A DNA stretch of 64,000 nucleotides from Marsupella aquatica (taxonomy: Eukaryota > Marchantiophyta), in contig OZ316893.1 of NCBI GenBank assembly GCA_973895155.1, positions 23,436,001-23,500,000 of the forward strand, given 5' to 3'. The notes below the pieces were generated by a model. It saw only the letters and a program-made list of their open reading frames with translations, did not search any database and was not told where the DNA came from. The position numbers and the translations under genes are program-made. This document shows positions 11,705 through 23,526 of this stretch, piece after piece. How positions within the stretch are numbered: the first letter of the stretch is position 1; every line of letters begins with the position of its first letter.

Positions 11705-14700
11705 ATGGGGCTACTGGGCACGGTGTTTGGTTTGGTTGGCTTTGGATGGGGTATCGGCATTGGTTTACTGGTCGGCTACTTCCTCTTCATCTACTCTCAA
11801 TCATCTGACGTGAAGGCAAGTTCGGTACTTAAGACTTTGTTCGGGTGGACTTTTCACAATGCTTTTGAGGCAATCATGAAATGTTGATAATTGTCGATGT
11901 GTGAACGTTTCACAATGCTTTTGAGGCAATCGTGAGATGGTGATAATTTTCGATGTTGGATCACGCGTAATGGTTGTTTGCTACTATGTTAATGACTCAT
12001 GCAGGATCCGATCATTAGGCCTTTGTCGGAGCTCGATGCAAAAACCCTTCGTGGATTGCTACCAGAAATTCCGCTATGGGTCAAGAATCCAGATTATGAC
12101 AGGGCAAGGCCTATCTCCCCCTTTCTTTAGCTACTTTAGTTTTGATTTGACTGTTCAGAAGCTATTGAACACTTCCCTCAATTTTCTGAATAGGTTGTGT
12201 AAGCTTGAGTTGTTTATTTGAAAAAAGTTAACGTGCATACTTCAAGCAGTCTGCGAATACTGTTTTATGCCTTCTGTAGACTATCTTGATTATCTGATTG
12301 CGATTGTCATGGGGGATAATTCAGGTGGACTGGTTGAACAAATTCATAAAAGACATGTGGCCGTTTTTAGACAAGGTATTTCATATTTCTCTTGCGCTAC
12401 ACTCTTCATGGAAATGCTGAGCTGTGCAGCTGAGTTTGTGATGCAAATATATTGTCAAAGCTTCTGATCTACTTTCATAATTTGGTGTGGAAAGGCTTAG
12501 CATCATTCATATCAAGAGTCGGGAGTCGGAATCATTCGCTGACTTTCCCAATTTCTGTGTTTTCAGGCCATCTGTAACATTATCAGGGAACAGGCAAAAC
12601 CTTACATTGAGGAGTACGGTCCAAAATTCAAATTGGAGTCAATCGAGTTTGAGCACCTCACCCTTGGGGCATTACCACCTACATTTGTTGGTATGTTTCT
12701 TTTTGCTACTCATTTTACACTAATGACGGTGCATTCTAGGAAAGATTAGCCAGTATTTACAAAATGTTCATTGTCCGTCAACATCTTTCTGCAAATGTCC
12801 ATAATATCTAACCATAGAATGTGGACATTTGCAGGTATAAAAGTATATGATACTCAAGAGAAGGAGTTGATCATTGAGCCATCTCTGAAGTTTGCCGGAA
12901 ACCCTAATATTGTTGTTGCTGTAAAGGCTTTTGGACTTAAGGCAACAGTGCAGGTGATTGAATTAAGTACTGAAGTCTTGGGGAGTTTGTGTTGAGACAT
13001 TTTAAGAAAACGTCACTTTATTTTGTGAATGAACTAGCCGCATTGTATATCATATGAGTCAATCATAATGATTCTAATTTCATGGGCTGCTCTTGCTGCT
13101 CCAATTATGAATCCTTAATCAAAAATTGATGAAGTTGTGCAAAAATTCACCGTCGCTTTGTTGCAGTTGGTCGATGTGCAAGTTTTTGCTACTCCACGCG
13201 TGACACTGAGGCCTCTGATTGAGACTTTCCCCTGCTTTGCCAAAATTGTGGTGTCATTAATGGAAAAGGTAAGATCAATTTTTAGTGCCACTCTTATTGC
13301 ACTGCATTGTTTTGTCATGCAAGAATTCATCACTTAAAATGATTTTGAAAATATCATTGGACATGAGTGTAAGTAAGCTGACACATCCAAGTCGAAGTCT
13401 CTAAAAGCTAGTCGATCTCTACTGTCTAACAACGGATGCGTTGCTATCACAGCCGCACGTAGATTTTGGTTTGAAACTGCTTGGAGGAGACGTGATGGCA
13501 ATCCCGGGTCTCTATAGACTGGTCCAAGTATGTGCTCGTTCCTTCTCCCTTTGCAAATGAGATTGTCGGTAGTTGGTAGAGTCTACTATTTAACTTTGAA
13601 TGAGCATTTGGAATGGTGCATTGACCCTCTTGCTTGATTGCGAATCAGGACATTATCAAGAACCAGGTTGCAGATATGTACCTTTGGCCAAAGAACTTGG
13701 AAATCGCCATTGTGGATGATGCAAGGTACGTCGTTTCGGCATTCTTCCGGTAATCTGGAGCTCATCGTATCCATTGGAAGATTGATGAGTAACTGGTTGC
13801 AAGGCCGTATATTGCGGTTTAGATTGTAGTGTTGTACTAACTCACGGAAATGTGTGTTGAAATCTTCAGTGCCGCGTCAAAACCTGTTGGAATGCTGTAT
13901 GTCAAGGTCGTGAAAGCAAATAACTTGAGGAAGAAAGATATGATAGGCAAGGCTGATCCATATGTCAAATTGCACTTGGGAGGAGGAACTTCTTTTGCAA
14001 AAGTGACAAGAACAATGAAGAGTAATCTAAATCCAGAGTGGAACGAATCATTCAAGTTAATTGTAAATGATCCGGGAACTCAGTCACTTGAGATTCATCT
14101 TTACGACTGGGATAAGGTGAGTTAATTACACTCGGGCTCTCGTCGTGTTCTTTTTCAGCAGCTGAGTATTGCTTGCCACCCAGGAGTAATTACACATTTT
14201 CCCACTGTAGTCATTACCACTTTCCCACTGTAGTCATTACCACAGGTAGTTATGCATGGTCGTATTCTAATGGGTACGAATTAACTCAGTCACAGATGCG
14301 TCTTAGCCTTTGCAACGGTTTGTCAGCCCTTCGGAAGGTAAACTCGCACGCGTTCAGACTCATGACTCTTTCTCTCTCTGTGATATCTAGATTGGAGCAC
14401 ATGAGAGGATGGGACTGGATGTCATTCCTTTGCAGGATTTGGTCCCCGAAGAGACCAAAACTATTACGCGTAAGTTTGTGAAGAACATGGACGCCAACGA
14501 TCCTGCAAACCAGAAAGAACGAGGAAATTATACAGTTGAGCTGACCTATAAGCCGTTTAAGGAAGATGACATGCCTGACATTAAGGAGGGAGATGAGGAC
14601 GAGGAGCTAGATAAACCTCCAGAGGGTGTACCTGCGGGCGGAGGTTTGTTGGTGGTCATAGTTCATGAAGCTGAAGAAGTTGAAGGAAAGCACCACACCA

Positions 14701-15395
14701 ACCCATTTTGTCGCGTTATCTTCAAGGGTGAAGAAAAGAGAACCAAGGTATTTTACCGAGTTTTTATCCCACCAGCACAGTACCTATGCGTGTCCCTTCC
14801 TCCAGTTTAGTGGTCCCATGGATTCGGTCACTTGTTTTGAATTTCTTGTGTTATTTGACAGTTGCAGCCTTGTTGAAATACTGCTATTTGGATGTGTACT
14901 AATATGAATCCAAGGCGGGACATGTATACTTGTAAGGGCAAGTATGTCCACTTGTCTGTTGACTTATATGTGCCAAAATTGGGAGGGATTGCAGCCCATA
15001 AAAAAAAACAGGGATCCGAGATGGGAGCAGAGATTTGAGTGGGTACTTGATGAGCCACCTGTAAATGATCGTCTGCATGTGGAAGTTTTGAGCAAGAGCA
15101 TGGGTTTAACCATGCACCTTAAGGTACTGGCTTTATATTTTTCGTCAAGATTGTTTTTCTCCTCTCATTTGCTTGAGAGTGACAGTCACCGCTTGTGGTG
15201 CTCCGTGACAAAAATGTGTAGAACGACGGTTTTGACAAGTTGAGGTGTGTGTGAACCTGTTTGAAGGAATCTTTGGGCTACGTGGACATCAATCTGGCAG
15301 ACGTTGTAAACAACAAACGCATCAATGAAAGCTACCAGTTAATTGATTCAAAGAACGGGAAGATACAGGTGGAACTTCAATGGAGGGCAGGATAA
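11705..15395 (+). CDS. SYT1: Synaptotagmin (N-terminal TM, SMP, C2A, C2B), 539 aa, 12 exons
   Basis: Tethers ER to plasma membrane and transfers lipids at contact sites, as known for plant SYT1. Exons: 11705-11815, 12005-12103, 12325-12375, 12567-12690, 12835-12953, 13167-13268, 13453-13527, 13649-13725, 13870-14116, 14391-14747, 14995-15123 and 15267-15395. Phases agree throughout and total 1620 nt. Residues about 3-30 are a Gly-rich hydrophobic anchor. The SMP domain (about 68-250) includes PEIPLWVKNPDYDRVDW and KAFGLKATVQ. C2A (about 258-365) has KADPYVKL, LNPEWNESF and YDWDK, consistent with calcium binding. C2B (about 418-530) has KHHTNPF in the loop where Asp would be expected, as in other plant SYTs. 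Introns 1 and 2 appear to use GC donors. No defects seen. Confidence 0.95.
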
Positions 15396-18030
15396 AAGGA
15401 AGTCCAACAAGGCTCGACGGAATTACTACTGAACTCGTATCGGTCATCGGTCGAGTTTCTCTTCTGTCTCCCTTGTAATATTTGCAGAGCGACACCAGAC
15501 TTAGCCAAGCCTATATTCTGCACTCACACTAGCCTGAAACGGCACGCCCGTTCTGTTTTGAAAAGATCAGTCACAGAAAATCCGCGTAGGCACTCCAGTG
15601 AGGTTGTTGTTTGTACCACCATGCTCGAGACATGCTCTGATTTCCAGATAGATTTGTAGCTACTTTTCCCGTTCCTAGTGAGGCGGATGTACTATAGTTC
15701 TCCCCTCTGTTTGCTAATTTTGTGTAAAGAATTAAACTTTCTGTCAAACTTCACACGCCCTTTGAAATTCCGTTGAACGCGATTCAAATGTATGAAAGTT
15801 TAGTCAATGTTCCCTATTGAAGCAGAGACAATTATACCTGTGTGCGAGTACAATCACCTTCCCACTGCGGTATAAGGAGGATGTGTCCCCTTCTGGACAT
15901 TGGAAGACTATAGAAGTCCGAGTAGAGCTGCCGATGTGAAATAAGGTAGTTTCTGGTATTTTTCTTACACGTCACCACCAGAGTACGAGAGGCAGCAAGT
16001 TTTCTTACATTGAGGACAGTTCACAGCTACTGGAAGAAGTCGCAGAATGGGGCCTTGACAAAGTTGACTGTCCGCAACCAAGATCTCCGAAAGGTAAAAC
16101 ATATGCCAACGAGAGTAGAAAGCACAGTTCGAGCATCTCTTTTGAGAACAGGGGTTGGATCTGATAACCTTTGAAGACCACCTCAAACATTATAGCGATT
16201 AGTTCCAAGCACATCAATGACCTTCCAGTCTCTTACATATGACGCAGTCATTTTTTCGCCTTAACAGCCCTGAACAAGGTTCCTTTTCTTCCAAGGTTTA
16301 AAACACGGCATTTACCTTCCAGGATCGAATATGTCATGAATTCACATGTTGCAAAACAAGCCATTTTCTCTGGGAGATTAATCATACTTCTGTTCCCAAG
16401 TTGGGAGCAGGAGAAGAAAGATACTTGGGTTCCCTTCATCAGCTGACCTGGACAGGTTGACAGTTCCTTTGTAATCTGTGGGAGCGAAAGACGAAGATTA
16501 AGGACAAGAATCCTGGTCAGCTTTGGCATGGTCTCTAGCGTATGCCATGATAATTATCCTGACAACCAATGCCACCTGCGCTATGGCACAAGAATTCCTT
16601 TATTGGGGCCCTCCAACTGGACTGGCTTTGATTGTCTCCATTTCCAGGAGTGTAATTGTTCAAGCATGGCGAACGGTCTTCCTTTCGTTGTGGTATGATC
16701 AACCATAATATATAATTTGATTCGGTGCAAGTACCTCGTGCTGTGAGGTCTTTGGGTGCCAGTTGCGATCCAGCCGAGCACGACCGAAAGCCCTCTTTCG
16801 CTCCTCAGGTCAGCTAAGCCCAGATCAGCTCGTGGCAGCCATCGTACTATCGAGGCACTAGCCATACGAGGACGAGCGCGCCGCACACACCGCGTGTACA
16901 ATCTGACGGACGCAGTTACCAAAAGGGCATATTCGATTGGGCAAATAGAAGAGAAAAAGCCACGGAACAAAAAAGAAAAGGGGTCAGACGAAGAAAGGAA
17001 AAAGCACCCCAAAAAATCCAAGTTCTTTTACTCAGATGGTTCTGTTTTGTTGTTAAGAAATTTGACTACAGATACACAAACAATACACTCACGTATCGAA
17101 GGTAATTCCCAGTCGCAAACTGATCTCACTTCAATTAATTCCATGGGAGGATAGGGCATCATTCTAGTAGCCTGGTTTGTTTTCTGCCTCGAAGACGGTC
17201 GATGATTGAAGTGGTATTGTTGAGATAAGAGAATCCTCTCCCCTATGTGCGAAGCTGATGCCATCTTCGGCGGGGGCAGCACGTCCTTGTTATGGCCTTC
17301 TAGACATTGTCAAATGCGAGATGAAGCGGAATGAGGCGAGAGCAGTAAATTGAGAGGATATTGAACCTCTCTAACGATCGGATTGATTCAGACGAAGGTA
17401 CGGTGTAGACTGAGCAATAGGGAGAGGGTGGTGACGGAGCCTACTGTTTCAATTCGGATCCAAGAAGACCAGTTCCTCATACTGTGTAAAATGAAGATAC
17501 TCTCCCTTGAGTAGATAACACACTGAGAGATAGCTGCTCAATTGCCTTCTCTCAAGATTGCTGTCATGGACCGAGAGAGAAACAGGGAGCGCCAAAGAGC
17601 CAATAACTCATAATGAAGGTGAGTGAGTGACCATCACCGCTGGCCTTTGCACTTATGTACCATACAGACAGAAACAGGGAGCAGCAAGAACGCAGAGCAC
17701 ACGGAGACGATTGTTAAGCGCCCCTCGTCGCTCCCAATTGCTGCTGTGTAATGCGAGACGGAAATCAGAGACCGCAAGGGAAGGAAGAAGAAGTTCTACA
17801 AATTGACCTTGACTTCTGTCCGTTGCAGTTATATCATGAGAGACAGTAACAGAGAGCACCGAAGAAGTACCAACAAGTATACGGCGGAAAGTGGAGAGGG
17901 AAGGAGGGGAACGAGAAGTTAATCACTCAGTAACTCACTAGATCTTTGAAATTGACCCGATATCACAGATGAGCGAGAGAGGAAGGTAGTGGGCGACAGA
18001 TTCCGACCCTGAATTTACCAATGGAATCAC
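15396..18030. other. SYT 3' flank and intergenic region; possible minor minus-strand exons
   Basis: The first ~350 bp is probably SYT 3' UTR. On the minus strand, 16186-15965 has a frame with paired cysteines (RCSNC, NCPQCKKTCC) and 16529-16248 has another open frame, but I could not join them into a gene. At 17530-17960 a loose repetition of 'GAGA.A..AACAGGGAGC.CC' resembles an old degenerate repeat. Nothing here is named with confidence. Confidence 0.35.
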
Positions 18031-19416
18031 GTGCAGAGGACTCCTGAGAGTGCATCAGCGGGGCTGGTCTTGGGGTACAACCCACATCACCACACGATGA
18101 GCGTGAATGGAGTGGATGAAAAATTTGGGCAGCAAACCAATCCTGCGAAAGTCTCCGGGAAGGGCCGTGTGTACAAAAAGGGAGCATGGACAGTAACGGA
18201 GGTGATGGTGCTACAGGCTGCCAAGCGTGAGGATCATGAAGGCCAGAGCAAGGGTGGAGGCACGAAGGAAAAGCACAGGACAGCGCAAGAACGGTGGTTG
18301 TGGATTGAGGACATGTGCTGGACCAATGCAGTCCACCGCAGTGCGCAGCAGTGCCAAGATAAGTGGGAGTCTTTGGTTCCAGAATTCAAGAAAGTGCTGA
18401 ACTATGAGAAGAACCTCAGGGTTGGGCAGAAGTCCTACTGGCAAATGCTCCCCGAGGATCGCAAGAAGACCCCCAAATTGCCTCCCAACTTGCCCAACGA
18501 GACTTTCAAAGCTATGCTGGAATGGTACTTGAAGAGCAAGACTATTGTTCAGGGGGATGTCAACGTTGACATACCCCTTCTTGTTGGAGGTAATTACGCT
18601 TCCGCTTAATCTCTTCGCTTGAGTTCTAGTCTCGTGGTATTTAAAGATCGTCTATTGCAACACCTGGGAATACATGTCAATGGACCTCAAGTGTAGCCTT
18701 GTCAGAAGCGAACCCTGTCTCTTACAAGACTCAGCATTGGCCCTGAATTCTGGCCCTGAGAACTAAGGCTTGCACTTGCAAGACCTGAAAACAGACAAGA
18801 ATGGCCATCTCTTCCTGTGATAACCAGAGACGCTGAACTGTGAGTTTATAGTAGTTGAACTTCTACCGGCGCTCTATGAAGTTGTCTTTCAACTCAACAA
18901 ACATGCAACTTAGACGAGACTTTACAAGATATCCAAGTAGGTTGCTTTCTTGCACTGCACGGGTCCAGAGAATTTGATGCCAACCTGAGTCATTACTAAC
19001 TGTGGGAATGCCTTCTTCTCTGTGAAGCAGGAAATTCCAGCCCCATCTCTCGTAGCAATGGAGAATTTTCGGGGATTGAAGTGGTTGGCACCAATGAAAA
19101 TGGTATCACTGGTTGGAAACGGAAACTCCACCCCAAGTTAGGGGATGGCAATCACTGCACCCTCGAATGCAGCAACAAGAATGTTTTATCGGCCATGATT
19201 GAATGTGAGGATCGGAAAGACAAACGCCACAAAGATGAGATGGATTTGAAATTGCAACGGCATCGCGAATCTTTAGAGATGAACATGATCAAGCACAGAG
19301 AGACGCTCGAGCTGAACCAGAAACTCGGAGAGAGCTATGTCAACGCCTTGTGTAGCATTGGGGAAGGTCTCAAGCAGCTCGGGAATGCTCTTCAATTATC
19401 CAGCCGACATTTGTGA
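18031..19416 (+). CDS. Trihelix/Myb-SANT-like DNA-binding protein, 314 aa
   Basis: Probable nuclear transcription factor. Exons 18031-18589 and 19031-19416 join across a GT-AG intron in phase 1 (945 nt). Residues about 48-150 form a trihelix-type domain: GAWTVTEVMVLQAAKRED, ERWLWIEDMCWTN, then CQDKWESLVPEFKKVLNYEK and SYWQML, with spaced Trp residues and a basic linker. The C-terminal third is a charged helix (MDLKLQRHRESLEMNMIKHR) predicted to be a coiled coil for dimerisation. ATG 18031 was taken as the first in frame; Met at 18097 is an alternative start. A broken copy of exon 2 lies at 23328-23526. Family assignment is by motif layout; the target DNA is unknown. Confidence 0.7.
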
Positions 19417-20841
19417 TAGGGTGGACTTTTTTCTTCAGACTCGGGTGTAATTTTGAGAGAGCTTTTGTATACTATCGGCTTGCTGTATACGTAATAACAT
19501 ATGTTCAGATATGTAAATATAGTGGAGAACTCATGTCGTGTTGACCTTGTATCATACTAACCTACTTTGAATCGAAACTGTACAAGAGCCTCACACAGTT
19601 AATTTCGCCGCAATTTGTGAATTGAATGCAATCTCTCCGTTCCAACGTGATATTGGAGCCCTTTGTAGTGCCGATAAATAGGATCGAGATCAGTCGCATC
19701 CCCGATTTGGAATGAGACCAGATGGAATTCGATGGTCAAACAAAGTTTTGGAGTTTTATTTTCATGTCTATTGCCTTCAAGGGCAAGAGAACATATAGTA
19801 GAGGCGAAAGGGTGTTGTCAGCTAAAACTTTGTATCTAACCTCAGCCCCTAAACTCTAAAGACCTGCGAAATTGTCTAGGATGAAGGCTCCTTTCTGTCA
19901 TCAATCCGCTACAAATGTATCAGACATGCTGATTGGCTGACGACTTCGCTCTCTGGGCTGTCCTAATGCTGATTCAGTTGATATTTGCTTTCCTCCATAT
20001 GCTGTTCGGACCCCACCTGTAATGCAGCTACTTGATGGGAGTCAACTCCACCACTTCCCATCACCTGTCGAGCTGGCAGGGGAACAGCAGCAGCTACAGT
20101 TCCGTCTCTAGTTAGTCTCACTTCCAATCATGGGAACCCTCTGGTCAAGAACAGCAGCTATCGATCTGCCGTCTGTATGAGCTCTTGGCATGCCCATCTT
20201 CCTCATTATTCATTCTCGAGATCCTCCTTTCTCTCTTGCTTTGTTCAGCAATCGGTTCATCCACTGCAGTCCTGGTGTTGACAGCTCTCATCAGATTCGT
20301 AAGCTAGCTGCGGTTCTACCTTCATCTTTGCTGGACTCCAATTCCATTCTTATAATTTTCGACATCTCATTACAATTCTCTTTCTTGCAATCGAATTTTG
20401 AATCCAGCTTTGGTGCTTCACCACGTTGTAAGCTTCTTGCAGGATTTCTAGATACAGTTTTCAATTCAATTCAATTTTAATTGTTTTTGGGTTTAGCAGG
20501 AACTGTTTTGCGTCCCTTTTGTAGTGGAGTTGAATACAGACAACTCGTTTTCCTGTGTTATGCAGTCTGCCATTGGCTGTCTAGAAACTAGGAATCTGCG
20601 CTGTTCGTTACACTGTGAACATACATTTGTCACGGTTTTAAAAACCAGTTTTAAGTCCGAATTTATGACCGTTGTTTAGCTCGCGCTGGAGCTAGTTTAG
20701 GGTTTGCAGAAGAGAAATTTATTAATGGCATTTCTTTGTTTTCACTCATGCGGAAGAGGAGGTACCTGATTATGGTGAAAATTCGATGTTTCGCTTGATT
20801 TTGCTAGATTTCTTTCCACGACAATTATACCCGAGTTTACA
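19417..20841. other. Trihelix 3' flank and kelch A upstream region
   Basis: Non-coding. Much of it reappears in order at 23527-25027 as part of the segmental duplication, e.g. TTGAATCCAGCTTTGGTGCT at about 20397 and 24540. Confidence 0.6.
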
Positions 20842-21867
20842 ATGAACACTCCAGACATTTCTTCTTTATGGAAGAAACTTCTTCCTGGCATCCCGGATGA
20901 CGTTGCTTTGAATGAGATTGCTGCGAAGATCGCAAAGAAAGATGTTGGTACCTTGTCTTTAGTAAGTCCTCGATGGAGACAAGAAATTCAGCATCGAGTA
21001 GTTTATAATTCGAGACTTCGCAGGTGTTCCACAGACACTCACGTAGTCCTTCGAGTGTTGGGTCGTGGTTTCAATGGATTTTGTATTTACTCCTTGAGCG
21101 ACCACGCCCTGCATCAGCTTCCTCGAGTCCCAAACCGTCGCTTTAAGTACCAGTTCGTAGCATTGGATGGTAGATTATATGTCTTAGGAGGAGAAAGTTG
21201 CTTGACCCAGAGAAATCCCGAAAATGATTCAAGAAAAGTATTTGTCTTGGATTTGGCTGGACAACAGCTGTGGAAGGAATGTGCAAGTATGCTGCAACCA
21301 CGAGGAGCGTTTGGATGTGGTGTCATGGGTGGAAAGATTTATGTATTCGGTGGTACTTCTGTCGGCTACGGGCATCATCCGGAAGGCGCATCAGAGGTGT
21401 ATGACCCGAAGATGGACGCTTGGTTCCCGGTAAAGAGAATGCCATCAGGGAAACCGAGCTATGAAGTTATACCTGTAGGTGAAGAGCTCTTTGTGCCAGG
21501 CCCGTTTATCTCGTCATTTCAAGTTTATCATGCAGGCAAGGATCAGTGGCGAGTCGTGCAGCTCAATGGCCTTGCGTTCCGCGCATTCGTTTTCGGCGGA
21601 GAATTCTATTTGTGGAGCTCATATGGCATTCAAATTTACGTTAATCCGTGGTGGAGACATCGGTGTTCGATCACATGTGATGAATTTGGACCGATTCACT
21701 CTGTAGTGATTTCCCCCAAGTTTGTTTTTGTCGTGAATAACGAGCTGTTAGCGAACGTGAATTGGATGAACGAAGCGAACCCAACCGAGGGAGACTGTCT
21801 CCTCCTGAGTTCCGGATTCGGGAGCAAGGGCCAGGACGTAGTGGCGGAAAGCACCCCACTCTTTTGA
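20842..21867 (+). CDS. F-box/kelch-repeat protein A, 341 aa
   Basis: Likely substrate receptor of an SCF ubiquitin ligase: the F-box binds SKP1 and the kelch propeller binds the target. Intronless. An F-box-like segment lies at residues about 10-55 (LLPGIPDDVALNEIAAKI, LSLVSPRWRQEI). Kelch blades include LYVLGGES, KIYVFGGTSVGYG and EVYDPKMDAWFPVKRMP. Start chosen because the same ATG context (ACAATG) opens paralogue B. Paralogue B (25028-26122) is about 80% similar. Near the 3' end, A reads GTAGTGGCGG where B reads GTAGTGTGGCGG. This 2-bp difference shifts A into a short ending (AESTPLF) and loses about 20 C-terminal residues present in B. Confidence 0.88.
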   Translation: MNTPDISSLWKKLLPGIPDDVALNEIAAKIAKKDVGTLSLVSPRWRQEIQHRVVYNSRLRRCSTDTHVVLRVLGRGFNGFCIYSLSDHALHQLPRVPNRRFKYQFVALDGRLYVLGGESCLTQRNPENDSRKVFVLDLAGQQLWKECASMLQPRGAFGCGVMGGKIYVFGGTSVGYGHHPEGASEVYDPKMDAWFPVKRMPSGKPSYEVIPVGEELFVPGPFISSFQVYHAGKDQWRVVQLNGLAFRAFVFGGEFYLWSSYGIQIYVNPWWRHRCSITCDEFGPIHSVVISPKFVFVVNNELLANVNWMNEANPTEGDCLLLSSGFGSKGQDVVAESTPLF

Positions 21868-23327
21868 ATCTAAGACGTTGAGTCCTTTCATGTGTCTAGT
21901 TGAGTACGTACTTGACTCCAATTTTATGATCATTCTTGTACATAGTACGCTTTGATCGCCAAAGTTCCTGATCAACTCATAGGTTAGATCTGGTTTTGGT
22001 TAGCGGAAGTAGTATGCGTCCGGACATGAGGGAGGACATCCGAGCAAAGTGGTAGTTTTGAGTAAAGTTCTGGGTCGTTTGTTTCAATGTTAATAAAATA
22101 CCTTGGGGCTTGGTGCTATTTCAAGTAGCAGCGAAGAAGAGTTTTATTGAAGAAATTCTGTACGACTTTGCAGTTAGTCCAAGGCTCATCTGAACCGGAC
22201 GAGCACGAAATTGAATCCTATCCTGTGAGCTATATTGGCAGTTGTCGCAAATCTTTTGGTGATGTTACAATGTCAGATGGTTTGTTGGGCTTGGAAATGT
22301 AGTAAACAATCGATCTTCGTACGTCCGTGCATATTCCTGAGCTTGCCGTGCTCGGGGTCTTTGTAAATTCTTACCAGTCTTTTCAGTACGGCTGCCTGGC
22401 TTCAGAAGAAGACTCGCCAGTTCCGTGATCATTGAAACAATTGCATCCCAATTGTCTATGACGGGTGGATCGTAACTGATGTTTCCTTTGAGGCATTGGT
22501 ATGGATGTCGGGAAGGGGGAAAAGGTAACATTGTTTTACTAGATTAGGCGTATTCGGCCTCTTCCAAGAAGTCAAGGATGATTTTCACTTGGCGATGTGA
22601 GCGATGCTTTTGGAGGGAACTCTCGACGTATAGCTGTCGAATATATTGAGAGCCAATCTCGGGCTGGTGGTGCAATTGTAACTCTGGAAACGCACGTCAC
22701 TGGCACTAAGAGATTGTGAGTCGCTTCACTCTAAGAAAAGGGTACAGTCTTAACACTTTCGGGATTCTGGTTGCCTCGTCCAAAGAACTGATTGCCTTTT
22801 TCTGCACATGTAGCATGCGAAGGCATATCCTCTTACATTGGGAAGAGATTCCCCAGCAGATTGTATTGCCGAGCACTTTCTTTCCATAACCACACATCTA
22901 TGCAAGAAAAACGAGATATAAAGCATTTCCTAATGTGTTCACCGGTGCCTCTCTTCCACAAAGACGAGCATTACAACATTCAGTGAGCTTTAGAAATGGA
23001 CAATGGGAGAGGAGGCAATGTGGGAATTAGTCCGCCACGATCAACTCATCCTTGTAGATGATATAGTAATCGCGATGGGCCCTGAATGATCTTGTGTTGC
23101 CCACCGGCAGTCTCTTTTCGATCTGGGCCATTGCGTGAATACTTGTTCTAACCAAGGGTGCCTATTGATTAAATCGACTAAAACCCTTGAATTGTAGTCT
23201 TGTGGTAAGCAGAGACAGGAATGTGTCAAACGCCGGATCGAGGCAGAGCATTCCTACATTCTTCGCTGTATTGTGATTTTGTGTTAGTGGAACTGTCACC
23301 ACCCTGTGGGTATCTTACAATTCAAAT
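21868..23327. other. Kelch A 3' flank, copy A of the segmental duplication
   Basis: No genes. It pairs with 26123-27040 and then, beyond the MULE insertion, with 51811-52060. Shared blocks include GGGATTCTGGTTGCCTC (22763; 27020) and GAGAGGAGGCAATGT (23005; 52032). Confidence 0.65.
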
Positions 23328-23526
23328 TGAGGATCGGAAAGACAAACGCCGCAAAGATGGAGGACTTGAAATTGCAACGGCATAGTGAATCTTTAGACGT
23401 GAACATGATCAAGCAGAGAGAGACGCTCGAGCTGAAGTAGAAGCTACGGGAGAGCTATGACAACGCCTTGTGTGTCTCAAGCAACTCGGGAATGCTCTTC
23501 CAATGTCCAGACTATATTTGTCATAG
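23328..23526 (+). pseudogene. Trihelix gene exon-2 fragment, dead duplicate
   Basis: Matches 19203-19416 of the trihelix gene: GAGGATCGGAAAGACAAACG, then the 'LQRHRESLEMN' helix coding region and the 3' end. It carries a TAG within the helix (CTGAAGTAG, where the intact gene reads GAACCAGAAA) and small deletions (the CATTGGGGAAGG stretch is missing). The first exon is absent. It marks the start of duplicate B. Confidence 0.85.
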
